The notes under the pieces were generated by a model. It saw nothing but the letters and a program-made list of their open reading frames with translations, did no database searches and had not been told where the DNA came from. A DNA stretch of 64,000 bases from Rhynchonema sp. JSB1_4 (taxonomy: Eukaryota > Nematoda > Chromadorea > Monhysterida > Xyalidae): NCBI GenBank assembly GCA_030248065.1, contig JASAMV010009273.1, positions 1 to 64,000 of the forward strand. The letters are read 5' to 3'. Positions 1 through 12,741 of the stretch are shown in pieces; positions within the stretch are counted from its first letter, which is position 1, and each line of letters starts with the position of its first letter. Position numbers and translations under genes: made by a program.

Positions 1-100
1 TACACATGGCCTATCTTTGAGGCAAGCTTCGGCTCACAATTGGGTGCGTGATTCAATGATTCAACGTCTCTTCTTCCCCAACCTCACACTCTCACCACAG

Positions 101-3100
101 GGCCGACTGCAATGTCAACGTCAACTGCGTTTGGCTGTGTATCAACGCGGTGTAGCACCCAGCCTCAGATCAGTGGTGTGGAGACATTTGCTCAATGTGT
201 ACCCGGAGGCCATGACCGGTTTGTTGTTCTGCTGTGATGCGCCCTCCTGTGAAACATCAACTTCCTTGTCTGCGACTTCGCGATCGGTGCTACCTTCCTT
301 GGTCACTACCTCGTGATTGTTTGTGTTTCGAGATTTACTGATATTTTGATCACCACCGGGCTTTTCATCACGTGTCTGGAAACTTCTAATTCCGTTGTCG
401 AAATCTGGGGCATCAGCCAAATTCTGAATTATCGTCATTCAAATCAATAAGCAAGGCAGATGTCGATCTCCCAGTTTTGATACTGACTGGCCGGCTTCCT
501 CTGTTATCAACTATTTGAAACATCAACACCAACTTTGAGGTGAACAACGCATGAACTACATTCGTCTGTTGAGCGGCCAATATCAACAACAGAAACAGTG
601 TTGGCAGTCACGACTGCGTAGTGGACGCAGCACGGAGGAACTTAGGATTATCGCCAATGCTGTTCGGAAGGATGTGGTGAGTTGAGTCTTGAGTTGTAGA
701 AATTATTTTTTTAAATTTGTTTCGTTGTTTTTTGCGAGTTACAGTGCTAAGCCAAATAACGATTCAGTAATTGGAAAGAGTGCTCACCACCACCAGAATT
801 TGTGGTTAATTTGAAACATTTTTGTCGGACGTTTGCCTGCCAAATGGGGTGCACTTGGTGTTCAATGACATGGCATCAATTACAATCATATTTGGAGAGT
901 GCAGGATAATGTCTTAAGTGTTTTTTTTTCGAAAATAGGAATTACTCTTTTTATGTTTCTTGTGTTTGGGTGGAATTTTCGAAACGGTGTAAAGGTCAGT
1001 TGGGCGTAAAGGTCGGCGTAAAGTTCGGTCGAAAGCTCGGTCGGCGTAGCTCGATGTAAACGTGAAACATTGCCTGTTATTAACGTGGAATGTTTCAAGT
1101 TTACACCGAGGTCTATCACACTGAGCTGTCGACCGAGCTTTCCACCGACCTTCACACCCAACTGACCGTTTCGAAAATATCACCCTTTGTCGGAGTCGCA
1201 GGAAGCAATTATTGCGAACCTGCTTGCTGAGGTTTGTGCTCAATCCCCCACGAAGCTTTTTTGTTCAGCCTTCATGCTTGTGGAGCAGGAGTTCAATAGC
1301 AAGTTCAACTGACAATATTCACTGTGCTTGTTAGTTATCAGCATCATGCCCATCAGGCATCACATATCGGAAGCATACCAGTCAGGCAGCTGCCTTATTT
1401 TTTTGATATTGTTTTTTTGCAAGTAGGGATTATTCGATTGGTTGGTCGATCACAACTCGCTGCTGTTACATTATTATGTTGGAAAGTCGAATATTGTATT
1501 CTGTGTGAATAGGCCGCTCTACTTCATAATATAGCCGACATTCTCTATCTCACAGGTGCGCACCGATCGCCTGCTGCAGTTCTACGCGGGAGACGAGAAT
1601 ACCAACCCCAATCTGCTATCCCTATTCAACATCCTGACCACATACGCATTATGCCACCCGGATGTCACCTATTGTCAGGGCATGTCTGATCTTTGCAGCC
1701 CGCTGCTCTATGTCATGCAGAATGAGGCGCAGGTATATTGCGGGCGGGGAGGGGATTGATGAGCATTCGGTTTGGGTTGTGGTCGGAATGATTTCTTTTA
1801 TTTAGTTCTGTCTGAATACCATTCAGTGATGAGCAAAATTGGCTTTGTTGTTCTCAGCGTTCCAGTGTTGGTCGCTTTTTGCACCATGGCAGTGGCATGG
1901 CAGGTATAAAGTACCGTATCCTCTCGTTTCAGTGAACTGTTATTTTACGTAGTAAGGTGTAAGTTGCGGTTTTAAAATATGTTTGAATGATATTCTCGTT
2001 CCCCATTTATCTTTGATAGCGTTCAACTCCCTCGCACAGTGTTCTTTGTGGTGGACAGTAAAGTTTGTCCCGCATAAACGACTCAAGGTCAGGCTTCGCA
2101 CATCCTGGTTTTTACAAACAGCTGAGTAGTCGAACTTCTCGTACGGACATCAATTTCGTCAAAGCGGCTGCACCATACTTTGTGTGTTCACACAGGTCTA
2201 CATCGCCTTCTGTGCGCTGATGCGCCGAGTCAAGCCAAACTTTTCATGCGATGGCCGATCGATGACACGCAAATTCCAGCATCTGTCCGAGCTGCTGCAA
2301 TTCTATGACCCAGTGTTCTTCGAGTATTTGAGGGAGATGCACACTGATGATCTGCTGTTCGCTTATCGGTTGGTGCAGAAGGGATGTGTAGCAGTGTTAT
2401 TATTTATTTCTTATAAATGTGAGTAAGATCTATACTAATAGAGTAGTAAAAGCTGCATATATAGTTTCGGACCCTCTCATGAGACTATATATGTCACAAT
2501 GCATCCGGGTCCTCATCAGTCAATGAGATGCATTGCTCCCAGGGTTGGAGGTGGAAGTTTTCCATTTTAGTTTTTGAGAATTTCAGTAGTTTGTGTTTTA
2601 TTACTCTTCTCGGAAAGTTTTTGCTGCATGGGTAGTTACTTATCGATTGTTTTTGTCCAACAGTGTTTTATGCTCTCGTCATGTTACCCGTATTGTCAGT
2701 AAGTGAAGTAGGTCGCTGAGAAATACGTTGACCGAAACATTTTGTTTGCTTTGCTGCGACCGGCATCACACTTGGTGAATGGCCTATGACCCTATGGGCG
2801 CATTCGTACATTTATTCTCTTTCATCAGCCGACAAACCTTGAAATCTCATCAAGCATGGATTTTTTTAACCAAAATTGGTAGCTTTTTAGCTACTAAATT
2901 TTTTGAAAAGCTAGTAAATTTTCAAATTTAGTAGCCTAAAAGCTACTAAATTTAGTATTTTGGCCAAAAAAGCTGGTAAATTGGAATTTCAGCGGCAAAA
3001 AAGCTACTAAATTTTTGATTTTACTAGCTTCTTGCTACCAGCCCATTTTGAAAAAATAAACCCTGTCATTAAGGCACAAGTGGTGCCGTGGTGACCAAGA

Positions 3101-6100
3101 CAAAGTCGAATTGATCACCGAGTCTGATGCCTGTCCCGTGATGGTCACTCCCCATGCAGTGAGTGTTCGTTATAGTGGCCCAAGCGGTTTCGATGCCGAT
3201 ATTGTCACTATAGGGAGGGTAGACTGTACTACGATCACGATGCGGTGGTACATGTCTCTCAAAATCAACGCATTGGCCTTCTAGCTGGCTGTTGCTGGAG
3301 CTCAAACGCGAGTTCACCTTCACGGACAGTCTGCGCGTGCTGGAAGTGATGTGGGCCTCATTGCCACCCGACTCGCCACAGGCAATGTTGCCCATTTATG
3401 AGGTGGACTTGATGAATTGTCAGGTATGTGGACGGGGTGGACGCTATGGAAATTTGAGATTTAAGAAAAGTTATCACATGTTTTGTTATATAAAGCGTGG
3501 TGGTGACGTGATGAGAGAAAATCTGATTTGTGTTGGTCTCGTCACTGTTTGCATCAAGAATGTTTCGAGAACGCTGACACGATTTGATCGAAATATACTG
3601 AATGCAAATGTGACCATGTCTAGATCCGATCGCCAAGTTGATGTTTCCGGGCAGTGTTTTTCTATTCAATGCCATTCACGCACAGGACATGCCCTTCTCG
3701 CCGTCGCTGCTGCATTTGCCCACCGATCGTACGACGCGTCTGATGTCGTTCGTCGCTTACGATATGTCGAACCCGGATTTGCAACAGTTGGGCGCTGCCA
3801 GTCAACTGGATCGCATGGCCGGCAGTGCGTCCAGCTCGAGTCCGGAGGTATTATAGACTATGAAAGTCACTTTTCGTTTTCACTGTACAAGTCTGCTCTA
3901 TTCTCTTTCTGGTCAGCGACCTGTAGTTAGGTAATTAGGTTTTGGGAAAGCTGACTGCGTGTGCAGAAACTTGCTTGAGTTGAACTTGCCTGCGCCGTTG
4001 AGACTTATTGGTTCTGAGTTTTTATTCGTATATCTGTGCTGCAGACAGTCGGTGCTTGGTGGTTAACCTGTGTGTGATGTATAGGGATCGGATCCGAGGG
4101 TACTCGACGACACCTAGACTTAAAAAACCGACACCCGACGTCAGGAAATAAAAGCCGACATCTGACAGCTAAGAAATACCTGACGCCCGGCATCGTACTT
4201 TGGACAAAAAACAGGAAAAATTTTGCTCATTTTCCTCATTTATGATAACTTTTGGCTCGAATTACTCAATTAGTTGGGCATTGAGCAAAATGGACACCAA
4301 AACAATGCTTTATGTCCATTGGTGGAACATTTGGTCGATTAAATATCTTGAGGACAATTTTTCTCTGTGCAAAATTGATGATTTGAACTGTAAATGTCGG
4401 ATGTCCGGTCCAAAAATCGACACCCGACACGACATATGGCGCCCGACACTTTCGGTGCCGACACCCGACATTGCCCGATGCCTTGTAATGTGATCCGCAA
4501 ATGTGTGTCGTCGACTTGAAATTCCTCAGCGACTGCGACTGGGTGTTTCAAAAGTAGCTGGACGTTTAGGATTATTGCTTGGTTGTTCACATTTGATTTA
4601 TTATTGGTCATGCGACAAGGAATTGTGTTGTTTTTGTTCAAGATAGGGGATTGTTTATGTTCACCGAAAAACATTTATGAATCAAACACACATTATTATG
4701 TTGGCGCTAATGCTAAACACTGATGCTCTCGCTTCATCATCACCGTTTGCGTTTGTTTGTGTTGTTGGATGTACGTGCTTGTTGTTGTTTCAGGTCGACT
4801 CAGAAGACGGCAGTGATCTGGATGAAGAAGTGTTTGATTTTGTCATTGGTAAGTTGATTTAGTGTTTTTTTTTGTAGTCTTCGTAGTGAGACCGAAACTC
4901 GTTCACCGAATTAATAGCAACTGCATGTATCACACCTCTTTTATTTCCGGTCGCCGTAAAACATTTTGTGCTTCCGGCGCACGGGCAATTGAGCAAAGCC
5001 GGTTTGAGCAAGGCTACCTTCAGAGCAGAGCATAAAAACAAATAGGCCTAAGCATGAGCCCAATCACCGAAATAAGCCCAAGTGTAAGCCCAAGCCAACG
5101 CCTAAGCCTGACACCCGAATCAGCCTAAGCCACTGGGACAAAATACTCTTTTTCTTGCTCACAGTGGTCTTGCTCAAACCGGACACGTCACTTCCACTGA
5201 TACATAAATGTCTTCGTACAATGAATGGACGACCAAATATTTTGAGCATTGATAATCAAGCTTGGCTTATGGGTTCGACATACGTATGTGAAAAATGCAA
5301 TTTGTTTTTGTATCAGTGTTGCAAACACTGGACCAATCCGATGTTGACATTACACTACACAAATCCAAAAATCTACCGTTCCAGGTTCACCCACTAATAA
5401 CGACACAACGCTGGTGCCGAGCGCAAGCAACACTACAAATACGGCGCACGAAACATCAGCCAGTCTAAGCATCGATCACCAGTTGTCGATATCGATTTCG
5501 GACAGCGGCGATCAGTCGCTAAATCAGAAATCAATGAATCGATCTAGTTCGGCGCCCTGGTTCAAACAACATATCAGGACGGTGTCTTCCACGAAAACCA
5601 TAACGCCGGCGGATGCGGTCGTTTCGAAAGTAAGCTATGGGGGGAAGGGGGTTATCCCCTCTGGTATCCGGTATCTTGATTTTTTCACCCTACCCAAAAT
5701 TTTTTCTGAAAACCGTAAAAATCGCCCTTTTTACCTCCAAAATGCTCAAAATAGCTTGCTAGTGCAAGCATGACCCACAAAATGACCATTTTTGCGCTTC
5801 CAACACCGATTTTGCTCAATTTTCCTCGTACAAACTGACCTTTTTGAACAATCCCTCCCTTGGTATCTGAGATTTTATTTTAGGGGGCAACCCTTGGTTA
5901 AAAAATCCTTGCTAGTGAGTGCGTTCGCATCAGTGGTGTCGTTGGGAAATCAAAAGTCAGGAAACCGGATACCCAAAATCCAAAATTTTCGGATACCGGA
6001 TACCCAAAATGAAAAATCTCGGATACCAGGGGGGTTGCCTCCCAAAATAAAAAATCTCGGATACCCAGGGGGGTTGTTCAAAAAAGGTCAATTTTTTAGA

Positions 6101-9100
6101 GGAAAATTGAGCAAAATTGGTGTTGGAAGCGCAAAAACGGTCATTTTTGGGGTTATGCTTGCGGTGGCAAGCGATTTTGAGCCTTTTAGAGGTAAAAATT
6201 GGCGATTTTTACGGTTTTCGGAAAAATTTTGGGGTAGGATACCCCTGGACAAAAAGTCAGGATACCGGATACCCCTGGGTGAAAAGATCAAGATACCGGA
6301 TACTAGGGGGTAACCCCCCTCCCCCCCAACGGCACCACTGGTTCGCATTGACGGTGATCTGGGGCACCGCAGTGCTCAACACATTTTGTGAATACGTGAC
6401 CACGCCGGCAAGTGCTGCGGTCATGGCTACATTACATACAAGTGCGGTCCAACCACGTGGTGGTCACTTGAGCACTGACATCACTGTAGGAGCCAAGCAT
6501 TGAGCCGATGCCCGATCTATCGACAAATGAGCCCGACCCGACGCTGGACACAACAGATCTCAGTCCAATCCAACACGAACAGCAACATCAATTGGTTGCT
6601 AATGCCACCAGTCATCCCATAGCTGTCGGATCGGCCAGGGCACCCGGTACTGGTTGGCAGCATAAGAGACTGTCGGACTCGACTGCGCAGGTTATTTTTG
6701 GGAATTTGTTTCACAAATTTGGTGCCGTGCATATGAATGGGGTTGTTGTGATTTACGGGTGTGATTATGCAGTGTATTTCTATTTGTAGTGACCTTCCGT
6801 TATGGCTCGCCCGTTCAGAGGCCATCTTGACTAAAGGGATACGCCGTTGTTCCGCAAATAGTGGCCGTCAGAGCGGCCGTTAGTTCACCGTGTGGAACCG
6901 CTTGGTTACCGCTCAACACCGTGAATGTTCTTAACAGTAACTGAAGGCGTGATATAAAAGACTTGCCTTGCCAATTCAGGATACGTCGGTGATCCACAGT
7001 TGTCCGGGCAGTCTGTCGAACGGTCTGTGTCACGCTACCGTTATCCGACATCTGATGTTGCACAAACAGTTGAATAACGGGCAGGTGGTGGTGGACAGCG
7101 AACAAATGAGTATGGATACACATGCTCATGTTGTGACGACGACGCAAGAAGGCGGGCTTGGTTTTTTTTAATTTTTTAATCTCACTTGAAAATGTTTTTC
7201 GGGTTTGTTCCGCTGTGTGCCTGGACGCGTTGTTTGGTGATAGGAGTGCGGACGACAGTGTCTGCTTTCGGACTTGATAGTCATGCCAGTCTCAACCTGG
7301 AGATCAATTCAGAAAAGTTGATTTGTGTGTAACTGAACAACTGTGCGAGAAAACGAAATTAATTGCAAGTTTTAATTCCGATTCTTCCGAGCTACTTTCC
7401 AACTATGTTTGCAGACACGTCACGCACGCACTCAATGTCACGTGACCGCGACGTGGCCACAACTAGTGGTTCACCATTCAGTTCGAGTCGTAGTGTCACA
7501 CCCGATATTGTTGTGAGACATATCAAGCCGTCCAATGAATTGTGTGTCACTGATGGTAGGTTGGGGTTACGGTAGTGATGGTTACGGTAATTGGTCACGG
7601 AAATGTCTGCTGTGCGGTAAAAAGGGCATGTGCTGCCTGACGAGTACATGCTTCAGAAGGTTCCTTATCCTTTTGGGCCAGGTACGTTTTGGGCCATGTA
7701 CTTTTGGTCCACGTGTGCATGGTGTACCTTTTGGGCCATATGTTTATTTTTACTCGCATGATCGCTTGCGCATATACAGTACATAAAATTGGGCGACGCT
7801 TGTGCTCAAACATTTAATAAAACAGTTATTCCCACGGCAGTCACTTTCGTCAGTCAGACAGGCGCATACTGCAACGCGCGGGTATGTCCATCTGACACGT
7901 GGGTTCCATGTGGTTACGTCAGAGAGCGTGAGGTTACGTCAGTGAGAGGTTATGCTTATGGCAAAGCTGTTTTTCTGTGTGCGGAGTTACAGACCCCAGT
8001 AGGAGACCAGATTGTTGCTTCCAGAATGTCCGGAGTCCGGACTAAAACTTAAGCCCTTGTTCAAATTCGTCGCTTCCGAAAACCCTCAGCCAGTACCAAT
8101 TCACCCCCTAATCGAAGACCATTCACATCGCATTTCCAACATGTAGTATCCTTAACCTGGCAAAGGTACTTTTTGACCACGCTATCCAGTATATGGAAAT
8201 CAGAACAACGCAATACAGTCTTTAGACACAGAACGACCTCAACTTGGTGATCGGATCGGATGTGACTTGCCTTTGTTAGTTAGTTTATAGCGTCGGCACC
8301 GACTCAATAATACATAAATAAGAAGATTAAGTGAAAGAAGCATAATTACAAGACCGGGTGTGGAGCTTACGGACATGAAAATAAACACAAAACAGGGTGT
8401 GCAACTTACGGGAATGAAAAATAAATACAAAACCAGGACAGGAAAGGGTGAGAAGGTGGACGAGCCTTTGTCGCGCGTGTTTCTTGCATTTGGATGTTAA
8501 GAACATTACTGGAGTACTAAATTCCTCCAGCTTAAAAGTTATTCATCTTAGGTCGGCAAACATATCTTACGCTGGTCGAAACGAGTGGCATCACTAAATT
8601 TCTTAATATCCTTAGTTCAAAGAAGTCACGTCACCAGTGATGTAGTTGGTCCGAGCAAGAAAGCTAGCTAGCTGGAGGGGTACGGCGCAAGAAAGCTAGC
8701 TAGCTAGCCGGGTACCCCGATTTGGGGGGGGGGTATTGGTCCAGAAGTCAAAAACAGGGGTATAAAAATTGGTCGAAATTATGCTAAAATAAGCCTTAAA
8801 ATGCGTATTTTTGTGCACGTGTGAGAAAATTTGACCGAATTTGACCATTTTGGCCCATAAAATGGTCATTTTGGCACTAAAATCAACACTTTATTAACTT
8901 GGTGACCGGAGCAAGAAAGCTAGCTAGCCAGTTTGGGGGGGTATGGGTTTCGGAGCAAGAAAGCTACCTAGCAGTTGGGGGGGGGGGTAATACCCCCCCA
9001 TACCCCCCCCAACCACATCACTGCACGTCACCAAGACAGAACTGGTCCGATCCGATCACTAAGTTTGATGTCGCTTACAGTGAATCCTTTTGTAGTCAAT

Positions 9101-12100
9101 TTTTTTAACATGCAATATACTTTGGATCGCAATCCGCAGTTAACCCCCGAACAACTTCACACACAAATAACCAGATTTTGTGATCAAAAATAATCTGGCT
9201 TCGTTCCAGGTCCTAAAGTCAGCTTACAAACCCCAAAAAATCACACCATGATCAAGAGTGGGCACCCATAAAAGCTGTTGAAATGTGACGCGCGCCGCCA
9301 AATGGTTTTTACCCCCTTGCCTTATATCATCATTCATGTAACATCAACCAACCTGCCGTCTACGTCTATGCTTGTGTGTTGACGGCGATCGATAAATAAT
9401 GCGCGCTTTCGATTTCCAACTTTCGGAGAGCCATTAATGTTTCAACAAGACTACAAATAGGGCCTAAAGAGTTGACAGAAACGGTTACCATGACTTCTCT
9501 TGATCTTAACAAGTCAACCAAAAAGAATGTTTGTGGTCAAACGGACAGGCTGTGAGTGGTTTTGTTACCGGTAATTATCGACACTTTTGTCAGTCAGACA
9601 GGCGCATACTGCAACACGCGGGTATGTCCCTCTGGCATGTCTGTCGCAAATGGTACCCAGCTGTGTCCCATTGTACTTATGTTTTTGATCTAAAAGCCAA
9701 AACCTTGGCCCAAAATGCACGTGGCATCTGTTGTGCAACTTCCACATAATCGACGCTAGATCAGTTCGCCACCGGTATTGTGGACGTGATCCTGGTTCAG
9801 GCTGCCATTTGAGTAAAAATAGACATGTGGCCCAAAAGTTACGGTACACCGTGGCCCAAAAGTACCTGGCCCAAAAGGTACATGGTCTGATATATAACAT
9901 GGCCCAAAAACAACGGTGGCCCAAAATGATACGGAACCCTTCAGAACCTGGTGATTCTGTCCTATATTATTTCGAACGAAAAATGTTTTGGCTAGAGTGC
10001 AAAATAAACCAGTGCTTTTTCATAATAATCTTTGTTGCGCGGGCGTAGGTCGTGTTCTAGAACGAAAAACTAGTCCCAGTCAAAACCTTGCCAGGCCATG
10101 CAAACGTGGCGGGGCCAGCGCAGCCTATTCAATGATTCCGAAATTTTTGTTGGCGTATCACCTTCAGATAATACGCTGATGGAAGAAGTCACAGTAACCG
10201 GTGGCGGTCCTCGTTCGGACGCGGCGCAAGAGTCAACGCCACACGCATCCTCCACCGCAATCAGGCGGAGGATGACCATGCCTTTGGAGAGGAAGAGCAG
10301 CAAACAAGAATCGGTGAGTTAAAGTGGATATGAGATTTTATTGATCAAGCTGGTACTGGGCATGCGATATGCAAACATGTACATGTTGTTGCATTCGGAG
10401 CCCAACAGACAGTAAATTAGCCAACGCTTATCCTTGTTATTATCATGTCTGACAAAAATAGTATTGATGCAATAAACGTTCCAATTCTTACATCACATAA
10501 CCAGCTGCGTAGTTAATGTTTCACAAATTGCAAAGTTGTCCATTTCCATTGCGCAGACCCAGTCGGCGAGTCCAGTGCCGGTGGCGAGTGAGGCCGACAT
10601 TCTCTCGCACGACGACAGACCGAATGGCGATCTCACGTTGAATGACATATTCGACATTTGTGTAGGGCAGACTGAGGATGCGGAAAGTAGTGCTCGGCTG
10701 AGGTGCGTCTGTTGAACATGAGTGGTTACGCTTAGGTCACTCACGCTATTGTTTGCAAGTTGGCATGTGCGGGACGGACGCCTGTCCTTCTTAGGCCAGG
10801 GCCTAGCCCCTGACCTAGCCTTGTAAGCCGCAGCGTAAGTTTTTTTCTGCGAGCATGTCACTGGTTTGGCAAAAGTTTCTACAGGGCGTTGCTGAGCTCA
10901 CTTTCTTTCCTTTTCTGTCAGTATGTGTGTGGGGCCTCCGAGAAACAGTGTTGTTTTGCTTTTTTAGATCCGCACTGAGCAGTGCTGCGTCGCGCAGTCG
11001 AAACGCGAGTGGTGATCCGTATTTAATGGTTGGTTTATATTTGCAATCACTAGGAGCTCTGCTGCACATGCATTTGGTGATCGGATCTGTCGTTGGTCAC
11101 GCGACTTTTTGCTAAAAGTTATTTCAATATTAACTCTCACTAGTGAATTCCACAGCTGCTGTCATCAATACTATTACCGTTATCGTAAGCTAGCTAGCTG
11201 ATCCGCAATAAAGACAAAATGAGCTGAGCTTCCCCGATTGTGTCACGATAAAATAAAGTCACCGCACAGCATGAAATGAAACATTATCCTCAGATGCACC
11301 ATCGTTCGTCCGACAAGCACGCACCATCGGCGTGCACTGGTCAACCGCGTGTGAGCACTGGTCATCCGCCGAAGGCCAAGACGGTGAGCGGGGGCAGTGT
11401 CAAGTCGAGGCATGCTTCCTCGACACAGACCAATGGCGCTATGACCACCAAGGATTCGGGATATTCGGGTGCGTCTTTTTGGTTGATTCTTGTTTATTCA
11501 GATTTGTGTTGTTTTGATTCGCGGTTGTCACGAGTTGAAGCGGATGGTTCATCACATCAAATGAAGCAATACGTTCTTGAGCAACGCTCGTAATACAAGC
11601 TCAGCACAACATTTCCTGCTGGAAGAATGTAAAATAACGTGAAGCCACACAACTCTGCTTTATTCTAACCTTCTACGGTATGGCAAATAAACGCACAGAT
11701 TAGTTAGGGTTTCGAGTCGTAACGCCGACTTTTGTCTTTGACATTAACCAGGAAAACGGTTCTTCTCTGATGCATCTAAACATCAAAAACTGTCTTCTAC
11801 AGGTTGTACTACGCCACACACGAGCACCGCTCAGCTGAAGTCCACGATTTCGCCTGGAAAACGGCCGAATGAAGACAACGATTCGGTAAATGTTGTTTCA
11901 TTTTCAGTTTTTTCTTTTGTTTTATTTTATGCTGTTCATTTGTTTGTTTTTAGACCATTTCTGTGCACGTTACAGGTGCTGAGCACAGCTGGCACAGACC
12001 CGCCCATTAATCAAGCAGCAACGCAGGACAAACACATTGAAGGGGAGGGCGGGGATACGAAAACGGGCACTGTGGTCATACCAGCCTATGCTGCTGACTT

Positions 12101-12741
12101 CTCGGGTGAGTTGGTGTTGCTTATAAGAATGAAGTGTTTGAATTCGAAAGTGGGTCGAATTTGGTCATTCCGTTACGAAGAAGTCAACGTTCTTTGTTGT
12201 CAGTACCGAAACAATGTGGGTTGTACAGCGGTTTTTGGTTGCCAGTTTCTACCTGTTTAACGGACGGGTGGTGCACCAGGTCATCGTCAGTGCGAATGCG
12301 GCGACTGGCTACACGCCCCAGAATCGAATAAGCTGAGATCAGGCAATCAAAAACTACCTGTCAAACAGACTGTCTTTCCTCAGTCAGGTCGACGTTTCGT
12401 TGTGCTGTGTAATGCAACTCTCGTGAATGCCTTGTCTCAGTCTGGCTCACCCTTCTATTTCAGGCAACCCCACATCGCTGGTGAATGTCGAACAACGTTG
12501 GCTACTGCCGCCGCCCTCGGAACTGGGTGACGGTAACCCTCTGTTGATGTTCATATGTCTGACGCTGTTGTTGGAACATCGCGATCATATCATCAAACGA
12601 CAAATGGACTTTAATGAAATTGCCATTTATTTCGACAAATTGGCGCGAAAACACAACGCTTCGAAAGTACTCAGGCGCGCCAGACGATTGTATAAGGACT
12701 ATTTGAATACGCAATCAGTGCTGATTAGTCCAAAGTCGTAA
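101..12741 (+). CDS. TBC1D25: TBC1D25-like Rab GTPase-activating protein (5' part outside the window)
   Basis: Rab-GAP of the TBC family; known members stimulate GTP hydrolysis by Rabs, and TBC1D25 acts in autophagosome traffic. Exons read: 101-218, 540-676, 1556-1732, 2196-2368, 3285-3423, 3686-3847, 4794-4848, 5385-5629, 6490-6690, 6980-7160, 7415-7555, about 10095-10313, 10557-10702, 10968-11028, 11294-11468, 11803-11885, 11976-12105, 12464-12741 (stop TAA). Phases agree except between 7555 and 10095, where one exon or a different acceptor is missing. The TBC domain lies in the first five exons: SLRSVVWRHLLNVYP, the arginine-finger motif around DVVRTDR, and the glutamine-finger motif TYCQGMSDL. 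The middle is Ser/Thr-rich and probably disordered. The last exon carries the family's conserved C-terminal block (LLEHRDHIIKRQMDFNEIA, then RRARRLYKDYL). The N-terminal part before the TBC domain lies outside the window. Introns hold several transposons. Confidence 0.9.
975..1180. repeat. Fold-back repeat in a TBC1D25 intron
   Basis: Two imperfect inverted arms of about 90 bp, both running from TTTCGAAACGGT-like outer ends towards a short AT-rich centre near 1075. Each arm carries one ATGTTTCA octamer close to the centre (1063-1070 and 1090-1097). Probably a small non-autonomous DNA element; no target duplication was recognised. Confidence 0.6.
2866..3055. repeat. Local repeats of an AAAGCTACTAAATTT-like unit
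   Basis: AT-rich intronic stretch in which AGCTACTAAATTT or variants recurs about six times in both orientations between 2880 and 3050. No coding potential seen. Confidence 0.6.
4082..4492. mobile_element. Degenerate copy of the CCGACACCCGACA element (TAGGG family)
   Basis: Starts with TAGGGATCGG and contains repeated CCGACACCCGACA units at both ends around an AT-rich core. It resembles the better copies at 34611-35014 and 38134-38597. The right terminus and target duplication are not clear, so the limits are approximate. Confidence 0.5.
5638..5900. mobile_element. Partial inverted copy of the neighbouring CAGTGGTG hAT-like element
   Basis: Read on the minus strand, this stretch matches the right part of the element at 5931-6340: the GGATACCGGATAC and GGTTATCCCC motifs, the GAAAACCGTAAAAATCGCC block and the CAACACCGATTTTGCTC block. 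It lacks a recognisable terminus and lies directly after an exon donor at 5630. Confidence 0.55.
5931..6340. mobile_element. hAT-like non-autonomous element, CAGTGGTG family (410 bp)
   Basis: Ends are CAGTGGTGTCGTTGGG and CCCAACGGCACCACTG, flanked by the exact 8-bp duplication GTTCGCAT at 5923-5930 and 6341-6348. CAG ends with an 8-bp duplication are the hAT signature. Internally it is rich in GGATACC/GGTATCC units and codes for no transposase. It sits in the TBC1D25 intron that ends at the 6490 acceptor. Confidence 0.88.
7655..9946. repeat. GGCCCAAAA-armed composite repeat
   Basis: Arms rich in TTTTGGGCCA (about 7660-7745) face inverted arms rich in TGGCCCAAAA (about 9820-9945), with GGAACC..TTCTGAAG-like outer ends. 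Inside are two direct copies of a roughly 55-bp block (7842-7897 and 9582-9637, 1740 bp apart), with the hAT-like element at 8635-9023 between them. This interval probably hides the missing TBC1D25 exon junction. No other gene seen. Confidence 0.55.
8635..9023. mobile_element. hAT-like MITE, CAGTGATGTAGTTGG family (389 bp)
   Basis: Terminal repeats CAGTGATGTAGTTGG and CCAACCACATCACTG with exact 8-bp duplication CACGTCAC at 8627-8634 and 9024-9031. The subterminal parts hold repeated AAGAAAGCTAGCTAGC motifs and G/C runs. Related copies lie at 31567-31840 (opposite orientation) and 51462-51843. Confidence 0.9.
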
